This document shows positions 34,303 through 45,048 of a stretch of 64,000 nt of DNA, piece after piece. A program made the position numbers and the translations under genes. Position 1 is the first letter of the stretch; every line of letters starts with the position of its first letter. The DNA is from Arthrobacter sp. B1I2 (GTDB taxonomy: Bacteria > Actinomycetota > Actinomycetes > Actinomycetales > Micrococcaceae): the NCBI RefSeq assembly GCF_030816485.1, contig NZ_JAUSYC010000001.1, positions 3,038,001 to 3,102,000 on the forward strand, written 5' to 3'. Below the pieces are notes generated by a model that was not told the DNA's origin, did no database searches, and saw nothing but the letters and a program-made list of their open reading frames with translations.

Positions 34303-34533
34303 ATGAAAAGAATTATCTGGATGGGAATTGGCGTGGCCATTGGGGTCATCGCCTTCCGCAAAGTGAGCGAGGCCCAGTCCGCCCTTGGGCCGGCGGGTCT
34401 CAACCGTGCGGCAGGGCAGCTTGCCGACGGGGTGTACGACTTCGCCGACGCCGTCCGCGCAGGGATGCGTGAACGGGAAACCGACCTGAGGACCGCACTT
34501 GGGATCGAGTCCGCGGAACTGGTCCGCCGCTGA
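34303..34533 (+). CDS. Small hypothetical membrane-associated protein
   Basis: This 76-residue protein has a short hydrophobic N-terminus (IIWMGIGVAIGVIAF) and a helical, acidic remainder. Small proteins of this type follow the DUF948 gene before alaS in related genomes (possibly the DUF6167 group, which I cannot confirm). The ATG is 18 bases after the DUF948 stop with GAGAACGAAG upstream, so the two are probably co-transcribed and may interact. No known function. Confidence 0.65.
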   Translation: MKRIIWMGIGVAIGVIAFRKVSEAQSALGPAGLNRAAGQLADGVYDFADAVRAGMRERETDLRTALGIESAELVRR

Positions 34534-34659
34534 GCCCCTTCAGGGCATTCACCGGCATTAGCCAACAACCGGCAGGAACCCTAACCGGGAACCTTCCCAC
34601 CTGAACGAAATTTCCGTGCCGCCCGGCGGGGCGGACCAAGAAGGGTAAGAAAACAGCTC

Positions 34660-37338
34660 ATGAAGTCGCAGGAGATCACAAAGCGCTGGGTGGACTTTTT
34701 TGTCAGCAAGGGCCACACCGCGGTTCCCTCCGCATCGCTGGTCTCCAGCGACCCCTCGCTGCTGTTCACGGTGGCCGGCATGGTCCCGTTTATCCCGTAC
34801 CTCACCGCCCGCGAGGAACCGCCCTACTCCCGCGCCACCAGCGTGCAGAAGTGCATCCGCACCGGCGACATCGAGGAAGTGGGCAAGACCGCCCGCCATG
34901 GCACCTTTTTCCAGATGTGCGGCAACTTCTCGTTCGGCGACTACTTCAAGGAAGACGCCATCAAGTTCGCCTGGGAGCTGCTCACCACGGGCGTTGACGA
35001 CGGCGGCTACGGCCTTGCGCCCGAACGACTGTGGGTAACGGTCTACGAAGAGGACGACGAGGCCGAGGAACTGTGGCTGAAGAACACGGGCGTCCCCGCT
35101 GAGCGCATCCAGCGGATGGGCAAGTCGGACAACTACTGGCATACCGGCCAGCCCGGGCCCGCCGGACCCTGCTCCGAGATCTACTACGACCGCGGTCCCG
35201 CCTACGGCGTGGAGGGCGGCCCCATCGCTGACGAGACCCGCTACATTGAGATCTGGAACCTCGTGTTCATGCAGTACCAGATCGAAAACGTGCGCTCCAA
35301 GGTGGACTTCGACGTGGTGGGCGAACTGCCCAAGAAGAACATCGACACGGGCCTCGGCATGGAACGCCTCGCCATGATCCTGCAGGGCGTCGAGAACATG
35401 TATGAGACCGACCAGGTGCGGCCGGTCATCGACAAGGCCGCGGAACTGTCCGGCAGGGAATACACCTCCGCCGAAACGGCGGACGATCCCCACCACACGG
35501 ACGACGTCCGCATGCGCGTCGTCGCCGACCACATCCGCTCGGCACTGATGCTGATTTCCGACGGCGTGACCCCCTCCAATGAGGGCCGCGGCTACGTCCT
35601 GCGCCGCCTCATCCGGCGTGCGGTCCGTTCCATGCGCCTCCTGGGCGTCGAACAGGCCTGCCTGCCTGAACTGCTGCCCGCATCCCGGGACGCCATGAAG
35701 GGCGTCTACCCCGTGGTGCAGACTGACTTCGACCGGATCAGCCGCATTGCCTACGCCGAAGAGAAGGCGTTCCTGCGCACCATTGCCTCCGGCACGGCCC
35801 GGTTGGAAGATGCGGTCAAGGCTTCAAAGGCGGCCAATAAGCCGCTCTCCGGCGAGGACGCCTTCGCCCTGCACGACACCTACGGTTTCCCCATTGACCT
35901 CACACTGGAAATGGCAGAGGAAGCCGGGCTCAACGTGGATGAGGCGGCTTTCCGCAGCCTCATGCAGGAGCAGCGCCAGCGTGCCCAGGCCGACGCCAAG
36001 GGCAAGAAGGGCGGCCACGCCGACCTCACAGTCTTCCAGGACATCCTGGCCCAGGGCGAGACGGTCTTTACCGGCTACACCGAGCTCGAAGGCGAGTCGC
36101 GCGTGCGCAGCCTGCTGAGCGCCGGCCGGCAGGTCCAGCAGGCAGCCACCGGCGACGAGATCGAACTTGTCCTGGCCGAAACCCCGTTCTACGCCGAAGC
36201 CGGCGGCCAGGCCGCCGACACCGGCCTGATCACCGGCGACGGGTTCGTCGTCGAGGTCCTGGACGTCCAGCGCCCCGTGAAGGGCCTGAGCGTCCACAAG
36301 GCGATAGTCCGCGAGGGTGAAATCGGCGCTGACTCGCTGGTGCGCGCCGCCGTCGACCGTGAACGCCGGCACGCCGCCGAGCAGGCCCACACCGGCACGC
36401 ACATCGTGCACGCCGCCCTGCACCAGATCCTTGGGCCGGAAGCGACCCAGCGCGGATCCTTCAACAAGGCCGGCTACCTGCGCTTCGACTTCGCCTGGGG
36501 CGAAGGCCTGAGCACCGCCACCCGGTCCGAGATCGAAGAGGTCTCCAACCTGGCCATCCGCAACAACTACGCGGTGGAGACGAAGATCATGGGGCTGGCC
36601 GAGGCCAAGGCCATGGGCGCCATGGCGCTCTTCGGTGAGAACTACGGCAGTGAAGTGCGCGTCGTGGAGATCGACGGCGCGTGGTCACGCGAGCTGTGCG
36701 GCGGCACCCACGTTGCCAACACCTCGCTCATCGGCAGCCTGTCCCTCCTGGGCGAACAGTCCGTCGGTTCGGGCAACCGCCGCGTGGAAGCTTTCGTCGG
36801 CATGGAGGCCTTCCGGCACCTCGCGGCCGAGCGTGCCCTGGTGACTGAACTGACGGACCTTCTGAAGGTCCCGTCCGGCCAGCTCGCTGACCGGATTTCC
36901 GCCACCCTGGCCAAGCTGAAGGCCACCGAGAAGGAACTGGACCGGCTCCGCAAGGAACAGCTGGCCGCTGCCGCTGCGCAGCTGGTCAACAGTGCCAGGG
37001 ACGCCGGGGGCGTCAAGGTGGTGGCCCACGACGCCGGTACCGTCAGCGGGGCGGACGATCTCCGCGGCCTGGCCCTGGACCTGCGCAACCGGCTCGGTTC
37101 GGCGGCTGCCGCCGTGGCCGTGGCAGGTGTCGCCAACGACCGCCCGCTGATCCTGGTGGCCACCAACGAGGGGGCACGGGAAGCCGGCGTCAGGGCCGGT
37201 GCCCTGGTCCGGGTAGCTGCCGGCGTGCTCGGCGGCGGCGGTGGCGGCAAGGATGACGTCGCCCAGGGCGGCGGAACCGACGCCGGAAAGGTCGACGCCG
37301 CCCTCGCAGCGGTCGTCGACGCCATCTCCAGGCGCTAA
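34660..37338 (+). CDS. alaS: Alanyl-tRNA synthetase
   Basis: The 892-residue enzyme has the usual four-part layout. The class II catalytic core begins with EITKRWVDFFVSKGH and contains TVAGMVPF and MCGNFSFGDYFKE. The tRNA-recognition region, the editing domain with HTGTHIVHA and CGGTHV zinc-site motifs, and the C-Ala domain rich in Ala/Gly follow. It charges tRNA-Ala and clears mischarged Ser and Gly. The ATG start has GAAGGG about 14 bases upstream. It heads a long run of same-strand genes to nusB. The 126-base gap before it holds no T-box or other clear signal. Confidence 0.97.
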   Translation: MKSQEITKRWVDFFVSKGHTAVPSASLVSSDPSLLFTVAGMVPFIPYLTAREEPPYSRATSVQKCIRTGDIEEVGKTARHGTFFQMCGNFSFGDYFKEDAIKFAWELLTTGVDDGGYGLAPERLWVTVYEEDDEAEELWLKNTGVPAERIQRMGKSDNYWHTGQPGPAGPCSEIYYDRGPAYGVEGGPIADETRYIEIWNLVFMQYQIENVRSKVDFDVVGELPKKNIDTGLGMERLAMILQGVENMYETDQVRPVIDKAAELSGREYTSAETADDPHHTDDVRMRVVADHIRSALMLISDGVTPSNEGRGYVLRRLIRRAVRSMRLLGVEQACLPELLPASRDAMKGVYPVVQTDFDRISRIAYAEEKAFLRTIASGTARLEDAVKASKAANKPLSGEDAFALHDTYGFPIDLTLEMAEEAGLNVDEAAFRSLMQEQRQRAQADAKGKKGGHADLTVFQDILAQGETVFTGYTELEGESRVRSLLSAGRQVQQAATGDEIELVLAETPFYAEAGGQAADTGLITGDGFVVEVLDVQRPVKGLSVHKAIVREGEIGADSLVRAAVDRERRHAAEQAHTGTHIVHAALHQILGPEATQRGSFNKAGYLRFDFAWGEGLSTATRSEIEEVSNLAIRNNYAVETKIMGLAEAKAMGAMALFGENYGSEVRVVEIDGAWSRELCGGTHVANTSLIGSLSLLGEQSVGSGNRRVEAFVGMEAFRHLAAERALVTELTDLLKVPSGQLADRISATLAKLKATEKELDRLRKEQLAAAAAQLVNSARDAGGVKVVAHDAGTVSGADDLRGLALDLRNRLGSAAAAVAVAGVANDRPLILVATNEGAREAGVRAGALVRVAAGVLGGGGGGKDDVAQGGGTDAGKVDAALAAVVDAISRR

Positions 37339-37345
37339 TCACGTT

Positions 37346-37945
37346 ATGACCAATCCTGTTGCTGCCGGCGGCTACCCCCAGGGCGTCAAACTGGGGGTGG
37401 ACGTCGGCACCGTCCGGGTAGGGGTTGCCATCTGCGACCGCGACTCGATCCTGGCCACGCCGCACAAGACCCTGGACCGGAACGTCAAGAAAAACTCCGA
37501 CGTGCGCGTTATCGCCAAACTGGCCGAGGAACTCGGCGCAGTGCAGGTCTTCGTCGGCCTGCCCAGGACGATGAAGGGCGAGGAGCACGCCTCCGCGAGG
37601 ATGGCCACGGACTACGCCCTGCTCCTGGCCGCGGAGTTCTCCAGGCGTGGCCTTGCGGTCCCGGTCAACCTCGTGGACGAGCGCCTCAGCAGTGTCACGG
37701 CCCACCGAAACCTGCATGAAGCTGGCATGAGCAGCAGGGACCACCGTAAAGTAGTTGATCAAGTCGCGGCGGCAGCCATTCTTCAGCACGCCATCGACAT
37801 GCAAAAAGCCAGGGGAGCGGATGTCGGCTCACGCGTGACAGCGCCATCCCCGCCCGTGGACATGGGGGCCGGTGGGGTGGACAAACCCGTCCGCGCCGTC
37901 CCCGCAGACACGGCCCGATCTTCAGATAATGGAAGGCAACAGTGA
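37346..37945 (+). CDS. ruvX: Putative pre-16S rRNA nuclease / Holliday-junction resolvase-like RuvX (YqgF)
   Basis: The 199-residue RNase H-like protein has the family motifs GVDVGTVRVGVAICD with the first catalytic Asp, VDERLSS with the Glu, and DQVAAAAILQ with the final Asp. YqgF proteins mature the 16S rRNA 5' end and have also been linked to recombination. The C-terminal ~45 residues form a Pro/Ala-rich tail beyond the fold. I chose the ATG at 37346, eight bases after alaS; the frame is open earlier but inside alaS. Its stop overlaps the mltG start (GTGA). Confidence 0.92.
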   Translation: MTNPVAAGGYPQGVKLGVDVGTVRVGVAICDRDSILATPHKTLDRNVKKNSDVRVIAKLAEELGAVQVFVGLPRTMKGEEHASARMATDYALLLAAEFSRRGLAVPVNLVDERLSSVTAHRNLHEAGMSSRDHRKVVDQVAAAAILQHAIDMQKARGADVGSRVTAPSPPVDMGAGGVDKPVRAVPADTARSSDNGRQQ

Positions 37946-39573
37946 GCCCTGCCAACATCGACGACACCTCCGGCCCGGTGGACAACGGGGCCGCAAGGCC
38001 GTTGACCCGCAAGGAAATGAGGGCCCGGCAGAGGAACCTCAACACCGGAGGCCAGGACGCCGTTCCCGAACAGGCGTATGAATCGGGCGATGTTCCGCCG
38101 CCCCCTGCCATGCCACCGGCCGCCACGTCTCCCGCGGTCGAGCCGACCTTTGCCCCGCTCCCGGGCGCCAATGATGTTCCGCCGGCTCCGGAAACACCGC
38201 CGTCCATCCAGGACGCACAACCCGCAGACGCACCGCACCAGTACGTTGCCGACGACGAGCCGCATCACCACGAGGACGACGTGCATGCCGCCTATGCCAC
38301 ACCCGTGATGGCCGGCCATCGGCATGCAGCAGACGGACACTTCGCGGACGAGGTCCACTATGCCAACGGGCACGACTACCCGGACGGCGTGCACGATGAG
38401 CATGCCCACGAGCCCTCGGGGCATTACGCCGATGACCACCCGGACGCCCCACACGCCGACGCGGGCCACGAGCTGCTTCCCGGATCATCGGCAGCCCAGG
38501 TAGTGCCCCGGCCGTCGAAAAAGGTCCGGCGCCGCCGCAGGCTGCTGGCCCTGTTCCTGACGCTGGCTGTCTTCGTGACGGCCGTGGCCGTCGGGGCCCA
38601 GTTCCTCAAACCCCTCCTCGGCAACGGAAAGCCTTCGGACTTTCCCGGTCCGGGAACCGGAGAGGTCCAGGTGACCGTATCCACTGGCGAAGGCACGCGT
38701 TCTGTCGCCAGTGAACTGGAAAACCAGCGCGTCGTTGCCAACGCGGATACCTTCATGCAGGCGTTCCACGCGTCGGGCGGGACGCTTGCCCCGGGTGACT
38801 ACACCTTCAAGCTGGAAATGAAGAACGCCGACGCGGTCAACGTCCTGCTCGGCAAGGACAAAACCAAAGTCATCTACTTCGCCCTGAGCGCGGGCCTGCG
38901 GATCGGCGAGTCCCTGCAGGCCATTTCCGAGGGGTCCGGAGTGTCCGTGCAGCAACTGCAGGCGCTCAGCAACCAACCGGCCCAGTTCGGCCTGCCCGCG
39001 AAGGCCAAGAACCTCGAAGGGTACCTGGCACCCGGCGAGTACCGCTTCCCCCTGGGCACCCCGGGCAAGGACATCCTGCAGGCGCTGGTGAAGGCCACCA
39101 CCGATGAACTCGTGTCGCAGGGCATCAGCGATCCGGCCAAGCAGTACGAGGCCGTCATCGTGGCCAGCATCGTCCAGGCCGAGGGCGGCCAGGCCGACTA
39201 CGGGGACGTCGCGGGCGCCATCTACAACCGGCTCAAGCCCAACGACCAGACCGGGGGCTTCCTGCAGGTTGACTCCGCGGTCACGTACGGCCTTGGCACC
39301 CGGAGCTTCAACTTCACGGATGAGCAGCGCAACGACAAATCCAACCCGTACAACACCTACGCGAATCCTGGGCTGCCGCCGGGACCCATCGGTTCCCCCG
39401 GAAAGACTGCCATCGACGCAGCCGCCCGGCCAAAGACCAACGATTACCTGTACTGGGTGACCATCAACCTGGACACCAAGGAAACCAAGTTCGCCAAGAC
39501 GCTTGCCGAGCACAACGCCTACGTCGAGCAGTACAACGCCTGGTGCCAGGCCAACGCGGGCCGCTGCACATGA
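37942..39573 (+). CDS. mltG: Endolytic peptidoglycan transglycosylase MltG with a histidine-rich cytoplasmic N-terminus
   Basis: The 543-residue protein is a terminase for glycan strands. About 195 cytoplasmic residues precede one membrane segment (about 197-222), followed by a LysM-like domain and the YceG catalytic domain with the active-site glutamate E414 in ASIVQAEGG and the QVDSAVTYGLG and PGPIGSPG motifs. The N-terminal region is unusually rich in histidine: 17 in residues 99-176, alternating with acidic residues. Typical bacterial MltG is about 340-380 residues, so the tail is an actinobacterial-style extension. It starts with GTG overlapping ruvX, and its stop overlaps aroE (ATGA). 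Confidence 0.93.
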   Translation: MSPANIDDTSGPVDNGAARPLTRKEMRARQRNLNTGGQDAVPEQAYESGDVPPPPAMPPAATSPAVEPTFAPLPGANDVPPAPETPPSIQDAQPADAPHQYVADDEPHHHEDDVHAAYATPVMAGHRHAADGHFADEVHYANGHDYPDGVHDEHAHEPSGHYADDHPDAPHADAGHELLPGSSAAQVVPRPSKKVRRRRRLLALFLTLAVFVTAVAVGAQFLKPLLGNGKPSDFPGPGTGEVQVTVSTGEGTRSVASELENQRVVANADTFMQAFHASGGTLAPGDYTFKLEMKNADAVNVLLGKDKTKVIYFALSAGLRIGESLQAISEGSGVSVQQLQALSNQPAQFGLPAKAKNLEGYLAPGEYRFPLGTPGKDILQALVKATTDELVSQGISDPAKQYEAVIVASIVQAEGGQADYGDVAGAIYNRLKPNDQTGGFLQVDSAVTYGLGTRSFNFTDEQRNDKSNPYNTYANPGLPPGPIGSPGKTAIDAAARPKTNDYLYWVTINLDTKETKFAKTLAEHNAYVEQYNAWCQANAGRCT

Positions 39574-40430
39574 GCCTGCGGGCTGCCGTCCTGGGCCACC
39601 CGATCAGCCACTCGAAATCCCCGGCGCTGCACCTCTCCGCGTATGGGCAACTGGGCGCAGGCATCAGCTATACGGCCATTGATGTCACCGAGGAGTTGCT
39701 GCCGTCCTTCATGCGCCAGATCCGGCACCAGCCGGGCTGGCGGGGGCTCTCCGTCACGATGCCGTTGAAGACGGCCATGCTCGACCAGGTGGATGAGGTG
39801 CGGGGCGTGGCGCAGACCCTTGGAGTGGTGAATACCGTTACCTTCGAGGAATCAGCCGGCGGAATCAGGACGGTAGGCTCCAATACGGACGTCACCGGCA
39901 TCGTCAGCGCTCTTCGCCATGCCGGCACGCCGGCAGCACCGTCGGCTGTCATCCTCGGCGGTGGCGGAACTGCTGCATCGGCTGTCGCTGCCCTGAAGGA
40001 ACTGGGCACCGGGACAGTACAGGTGTTCGTCCGTGATGCGTCGCGGACGGCTGATGTCCGCGCAGCCGGGGACAGCCTGGAAGTGGCCCTTGAAATCCAT
40101 CCCCTGGCTGAAGCCGCCCGCCCCACTGCGGAAGCCGACGTCGTGATTTCCACGCTGCCGCCCCGTGCGGCAGACGGACTCGCTGCGGAAGTTGCCGCGC
40201 TGAAGACTCCGACGCCAGGCGTACTGCTGGATGTTGCCTACGATCCCTGGCCCAGTCTTATCGCCTCGGTATGGCAGTCCGGTGGCGGCCGCGTCGTGCC
40301 GGGCCTGGAGATGCTGCTCTACCAGGCAGTGGAGCAGGTGCGGCTCTTCACCCGGAGTGGGGAAGACGTTAATGCAGCTGTCATAGATGTGATGTGTGAC
40401 GCAGTCGGCCTAGCCCGGCGGGCGTTCTGA
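39570..40430 (+). CDS. aroE: Shikimate dehydrogenase
   Basis: The 286-residue NADP enzyme reduces 3-dehydroshikimate to shikimate. The substrate-binding motif [12 protein letters not shown] begins near residue 8, the catalytic-lysine motif reads TMPLKTAM, and the NADP-binding turn is [10 protein letters not shown]. The ATG overlaps the mltG stop, the start chosen because the earlier in-frame codon at 39543 lies inside mltG and adds a non-family peptide. It is followed 26 bases on by aroC. With aroC, aroK and aroB it supplies chorismate for aromatic amino acids, folate and quinones. Confidence 0.94.
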   Translation: MSLRAAVLGHPISHSKSPALHLSAYGQLGAGISYTAIDVTEELLPSFMRQIRHQPGWRGLSVTMPLKTAMLDQVDEVRGVAQTLGVVNTVTFEESAGGIRTVGSNTDVTGIVSALRHAGTPAAPSAVILGGGGTAASAVAALKELGTGTVQVFVRDASRTADVRAAGDSLEVALEIHPLAEAARPTAEADVVISTLPPRAADGLAAEVAALKTPTPGVLLDVAYDPWPSLIASVWQSGGGRVVPGLEMLLYQAVEQVRLFTRSGEDVNAAVIDVMCDAVGLARRAF

Positions 40431-40456
40431 CCGCCCTACGTGGCAGGATGGAAATT

Positions 40457-41652
40457 ATGCGTTGGTTGACTGCCGGTGAATCCCATGGTCCGGCTCTAAT
40501 GGGAATTATTGAGGGCGTCCCCGCCGGTGTGGAAATCACCAGCGGGAACATCGCAGCCTCCCTGGCCCGCCGCCGTCTTGGTTACGGACGCGGTGCGCGG
40601 ATGAAATTCGAGCAGGACGTGGTCACGATCCTCGGCGGCGTCCGGCACGGCATCACCCAGGGCGGTCCCGTGGCCATCCAGGTGGGAAACACGGAATGGC
40701 CCAAATGGGAACAGATCATGTCCGCCGATCCCGTGGACCCCGAACTCCTGGCCGACCAGGCCCGCAACGCGCCCCTGACGCGCCCGCGGCCGGGGCATGC
40801 AGACTTCACCGGGATGCAGAAGTACGGCTTCGACGAAGCGCGTCCGGTGCTGGAGCGCGCCAGCGCCCGGGAAACCGCCACCCGCGTTGCGCTGGGCACC
40901 GTAGCCGCACAGTTCCTCAAGCAACTCGGCATCGAACTTGTCAGCCACACTGTGTCCATCGCCAGCGTGACGGTGCCCGAAGGCCGCCCGCTGCCCGTAC
41001 CAGGTAACGTAATCGCCCTGGATGCCGACCCCTTGCGCTGCTTCGACCGTGAAACCTCGGATGCCATGGTGGCTGAGGTGGACGCCGCCCACAAGGAAGG
41101 CGAAACGCTGGGCGGTGTGGTGGAGGTCCTGGCTTACGGCCTCCCGCCCGGACTTGGCAGCTACGTTCACTGGGACCGCCGGCTGGACGGCAGGCTGGCC
41201 GCGGCCCTCATGGGGATCCAGGCCATCAAGGGCGTCGAGGTCGGCGACGGCTTCCTGACCGCCGCCCGCCGTGGTTCTGCCGCCCATGACGAAATCGTCC
41301 GCGACGCCGAGGGCCGGATTGTCCGCGCCAGCAACCGTGCCGGCGGCATCGAAGGCGGCATGAGCATCGGGGACGTCCTCCGCGTCCGGGCAGCCATGAA
41401 GCCCATTGCCACGGTGCCGCGTGCCCTGCGGACCATCGATGTCAGCACCGGCGAACCGGCCAAGGCCCACCACCAGCGCTCTGACGTCTGCGCAGTCCCG
41501 GCCGCCGGCGTGGTGGCCGAGGCCATGGTGGCCCTGGTCCTCGCCGAGGCCGTCATCGAAAAGTTCGGCGGTGACTCAGTGGCGGAAACCGCGCGCAACA
41601 TCAAGGGTTACCTGGACAACATCCCGGCATCCCTGGACTCGATCGGCCAATA

Positions 41653-41653
<1 letters not shown>
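40457..41653 (+). CDS. aroC: Chorismate synthase
   Basis: The 398-residue enzyme converts 5-enolpyruvylshikimate 3-phosphate to chorismate with reduced FMN. The N-terminal signature [14 protein letters not shown] and the later conserved blocks ([36 protein letters not shown]) are intact. An ATG at 40448 would add three residues; I prefer 40457 because the family begins at MRWLTAG. Its stop overlaps the aroK GTG by one base (TAGTG). Confidence 0.97.
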
Positions 41654-43309
<1,656 letters not shown>

Positions 43310-43310
<1 letters not shown>

Positions 43311-43828
43311 TGCAGGGCGACATGAGCGGTACCTCCGACTGGCCCGAGGCCGGGTTCCCGGGCATCCGGATCAACCCGGATACCCTGCTGCCCCAGATCG
43401 TCAATGAGGACGCCGTGAGGGAAGCGTTGGGCGCCTCAACCAACCCCGCGGACCACATCTTCGTGCTGCTGGTTGAGGGCCACGCATCCGAGGCAGCCGA
43501 ACTGCTGGCCGAGGCACGTTTCAAGGACCCGGAGTCGTTCCTGCTTCGCGTGTTCGAGGCCGAGGTGCTGAGCGTCAGCCACCGCATGGACCGTGCCATC
43601 GCGCTGTTCCGCCAGCTCCTGGCCGAATCGCATGGCACGCCGCGGGAGGCGCTTGCCCTTCAGTACCTGGGCCGGACGCAGTACGCCGCCGGGCAAACCT
43701 CCGCCGCGGTTGAGTCCTTCTCCAGGGCGCTGGACCTGCGGGTGGCGCAATCGGCGGATGCGGCCCAGATTTACTCTTCAACGGTGGCGCTGCAGCGGGC
43801 CAGGGACGTCCTGGACCTGGCCTGCTGA
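43310..43828 (+). CDS. TPR-like hypothetical protein of the aro-efp cluster
   Basis: This 172-residue helical protein shows degenerate tetratricopeptide-like repeats: HASEAAELLAEARFKDPES, MDRAIALFRQLLAE, and ALALQYLGRTQYAAGQTSAAVESFSRAL. No catalytic motif, signal peptide or membrane segment is visible. It overlaps the aroB stop by one base; an alternative ATG at 43322 has AGGGC upstream. Such a short TPR protein could be an adaptor, but its partner is unknown. Confidence 0.75.
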
Positions 43829-43872
43829 GCCGGGAGTCAGTGGCTGCGGAAAGGCAGCCCGCTATTTACCGG

Positions 43873-43878
43873 TAGAAT
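43873..43878 (+). promoter_or_regulatory. -10 box of the efp-nusB promoter
   Basis: TAGAAT lies in the 171-base gap before efp. Transcription near 43885 would give a leader of about 115 nt. A small perfect hairpin (GGCTGC/GCAGCC, about 43842-43859) just before it could end upstream transcripts. A TTGACA at 43909-43914 has no good partner. Confidence 0.45.
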
Positions 43879-43999
43879 GGTTGTGGAATTTTTGCATCCA
43901 CGCGATTTTTGACAAATACGTGCAGGCGGGCCGTTACGGCGTGCCCGCCGGAATACAGATCTGACCCGAGCGGCCAGACAAAGAAATTAGAGGAAACCA

Positions 44000-44563
44000 G
44001 TGGCAACCACTAACGACATTAAGAACGGAACGGTCCTGAAGCTTGAGGGCCAGCTCTGGAACGTCATCGAATTCCAGCACGTCAAGCCCGGCAAGGGCGG
44101 CGCCTTTGTGCGGACCAAGATGCGCAACGTGATGTCCGGCAAGGTTGTTGACAAGACCTTCAACGCCGGGCTCAAGATCGAGACGGCCACCGTGGACCGC
44201 CGCGACTACCAGTACCTGTACCAGGACGGTGCGGACTTCGTCTTCATGGACACCTCCGACTACGACCAGATCACCGTTTCCGGTGCCACGGTTGGCGACG
44301 CCACCAACTTCATGCTTGAGAACCAGATGGTCAACATCGCCATCCACGACGGCAACCCCCTCTACATCGAACTGCCGCCGAGCGTCGTCCTCGAAATCAC
44401 CTACACCGAGCCGGGCCTGCAGGGCGACCGCTCCTCCGCAGGCACCAAGCCCGCCACCCTGGAAACCGGCTACGAGATCCAGGTCCCGCTGTTCATCGAG
44501 AACAACACCAAGGTCAAGGTGGACACCCGCGACGGCAGCTACCTGGGCCGGGTCACCGAGTAG
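44000..44563 (+). CDS. efp: Translation elongation factor P
   Basis: The 187-residue factor rescues ribosomes at polyproline stretches. It has the KOW-like N-terminal domain and two OB domains ending in [12 protein letters not shown]. The tip residue is K32 in KPGKGGAF. Known actinobacterial EF-P with a PGKGP loop works unmodified; here the last loop residue is Gly. The GTG start has GAGGAAA eight bases upstream. Its stop overlaps nusB by one base (TAGTG). Confidence 0.97.
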   Translation: MATTNDIKNGTVLKLEGQLWNVIEFQHVKPGKGGAFVRTKMRNVMSGKVVDKTFNAGLKIETATVDRRDYQYLYQDGADFVFMDTSDYDQITVSGATVGDATNFMLENQMVNIAIHDGNPLYIELPPSVVLEITYTEPGLQGDRSSAGTKPATLETGYEIQVPLFIENNTKVKVDTRDGSYLGRVTE

Positions 44564-44973
44564 TGAGCGCCCGCGGTAAAGCCCGCAACAGGGCACTGGA
44601 TGTTCTTTTCGAGGCGGAGCAGCGCTCTGTTTCGGCGTTCGACGTGCTGCGTGCACGCCGGGAAAAGACCGACCAGGTGGTCAACCCCTACACGTTGGAA
44701 ATCGTCGAAGGCGTGCTGTCCCAGCAGGCAGCCATTGATGAGTTCCTGGAGACGTACTCGCAGGGCTGGAGCCTGGAGCGGATGCCGTCAGTAGACCGCA
44801 TCATCCTGCGTATCGGCACCTGGGAGCTTCTTTACAACGACGACGTCCCTGACGGCGTGGCGGTCAGCGAGGCTGTCGCGCTGGCCAAGACGCTGTCCAC
44901 GGACGAGTCTCCGCAGTTCATCAACGGTCTGCTGGGCCGGCTGCAGCAGCTGAAGCCTTCGCTGCTCGCGTAG
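44563..44973 (+). CDS. nusB: Transcription antitermination factor NusB
   Basis: The 136-residue all-helical protein joins NusE, NusG and boxA RNA in rRNA antitermination. Family motifs ARNRALDVLFEAEQR at the N-terminus and SVDRIILRIGTWELLY in the middle are intact, as is the C-terminal FINGLLGRL. It starts with GTG overlapping efp. It is the last gene of the run that began at alaS and is followed by a strong terminator. Confidence 0.96.
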   Translation: MSARGKARNRALDVLFEAEQRSVSAFDVLRARREKTDQVVNPYTLEIVEGVLSQQAAIDEFLETYSQGWSLERMPSVDRIILRIGTWELLYNDDVPDGVAVSEAVALAKTLSTDESPQFINGLLGRLQQLKPSLLA

Positions 44974-44987
44974 CCTTCCACCACACA

Positions 44988-45021
44988 CAACAGGGCCCCG
45001 CCATCCGGCGGGGCCCTGTTG
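44988..45021. terminator. Strong hairpin terminator between convergent nusB and the PrsW gene
   Basis: CAACAGGGCCCCGCC (44988-45002) pairs perfectly with GGCGGGGCCCTGTTG (45007-45021) around an ATCC loop: 15 bp without mismatch. It can serve both converging genes. Confidence 0.85.
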
Positions 45022-45048
45022 CGTCTATCGCGTAGTCGCCGGCAAAGC

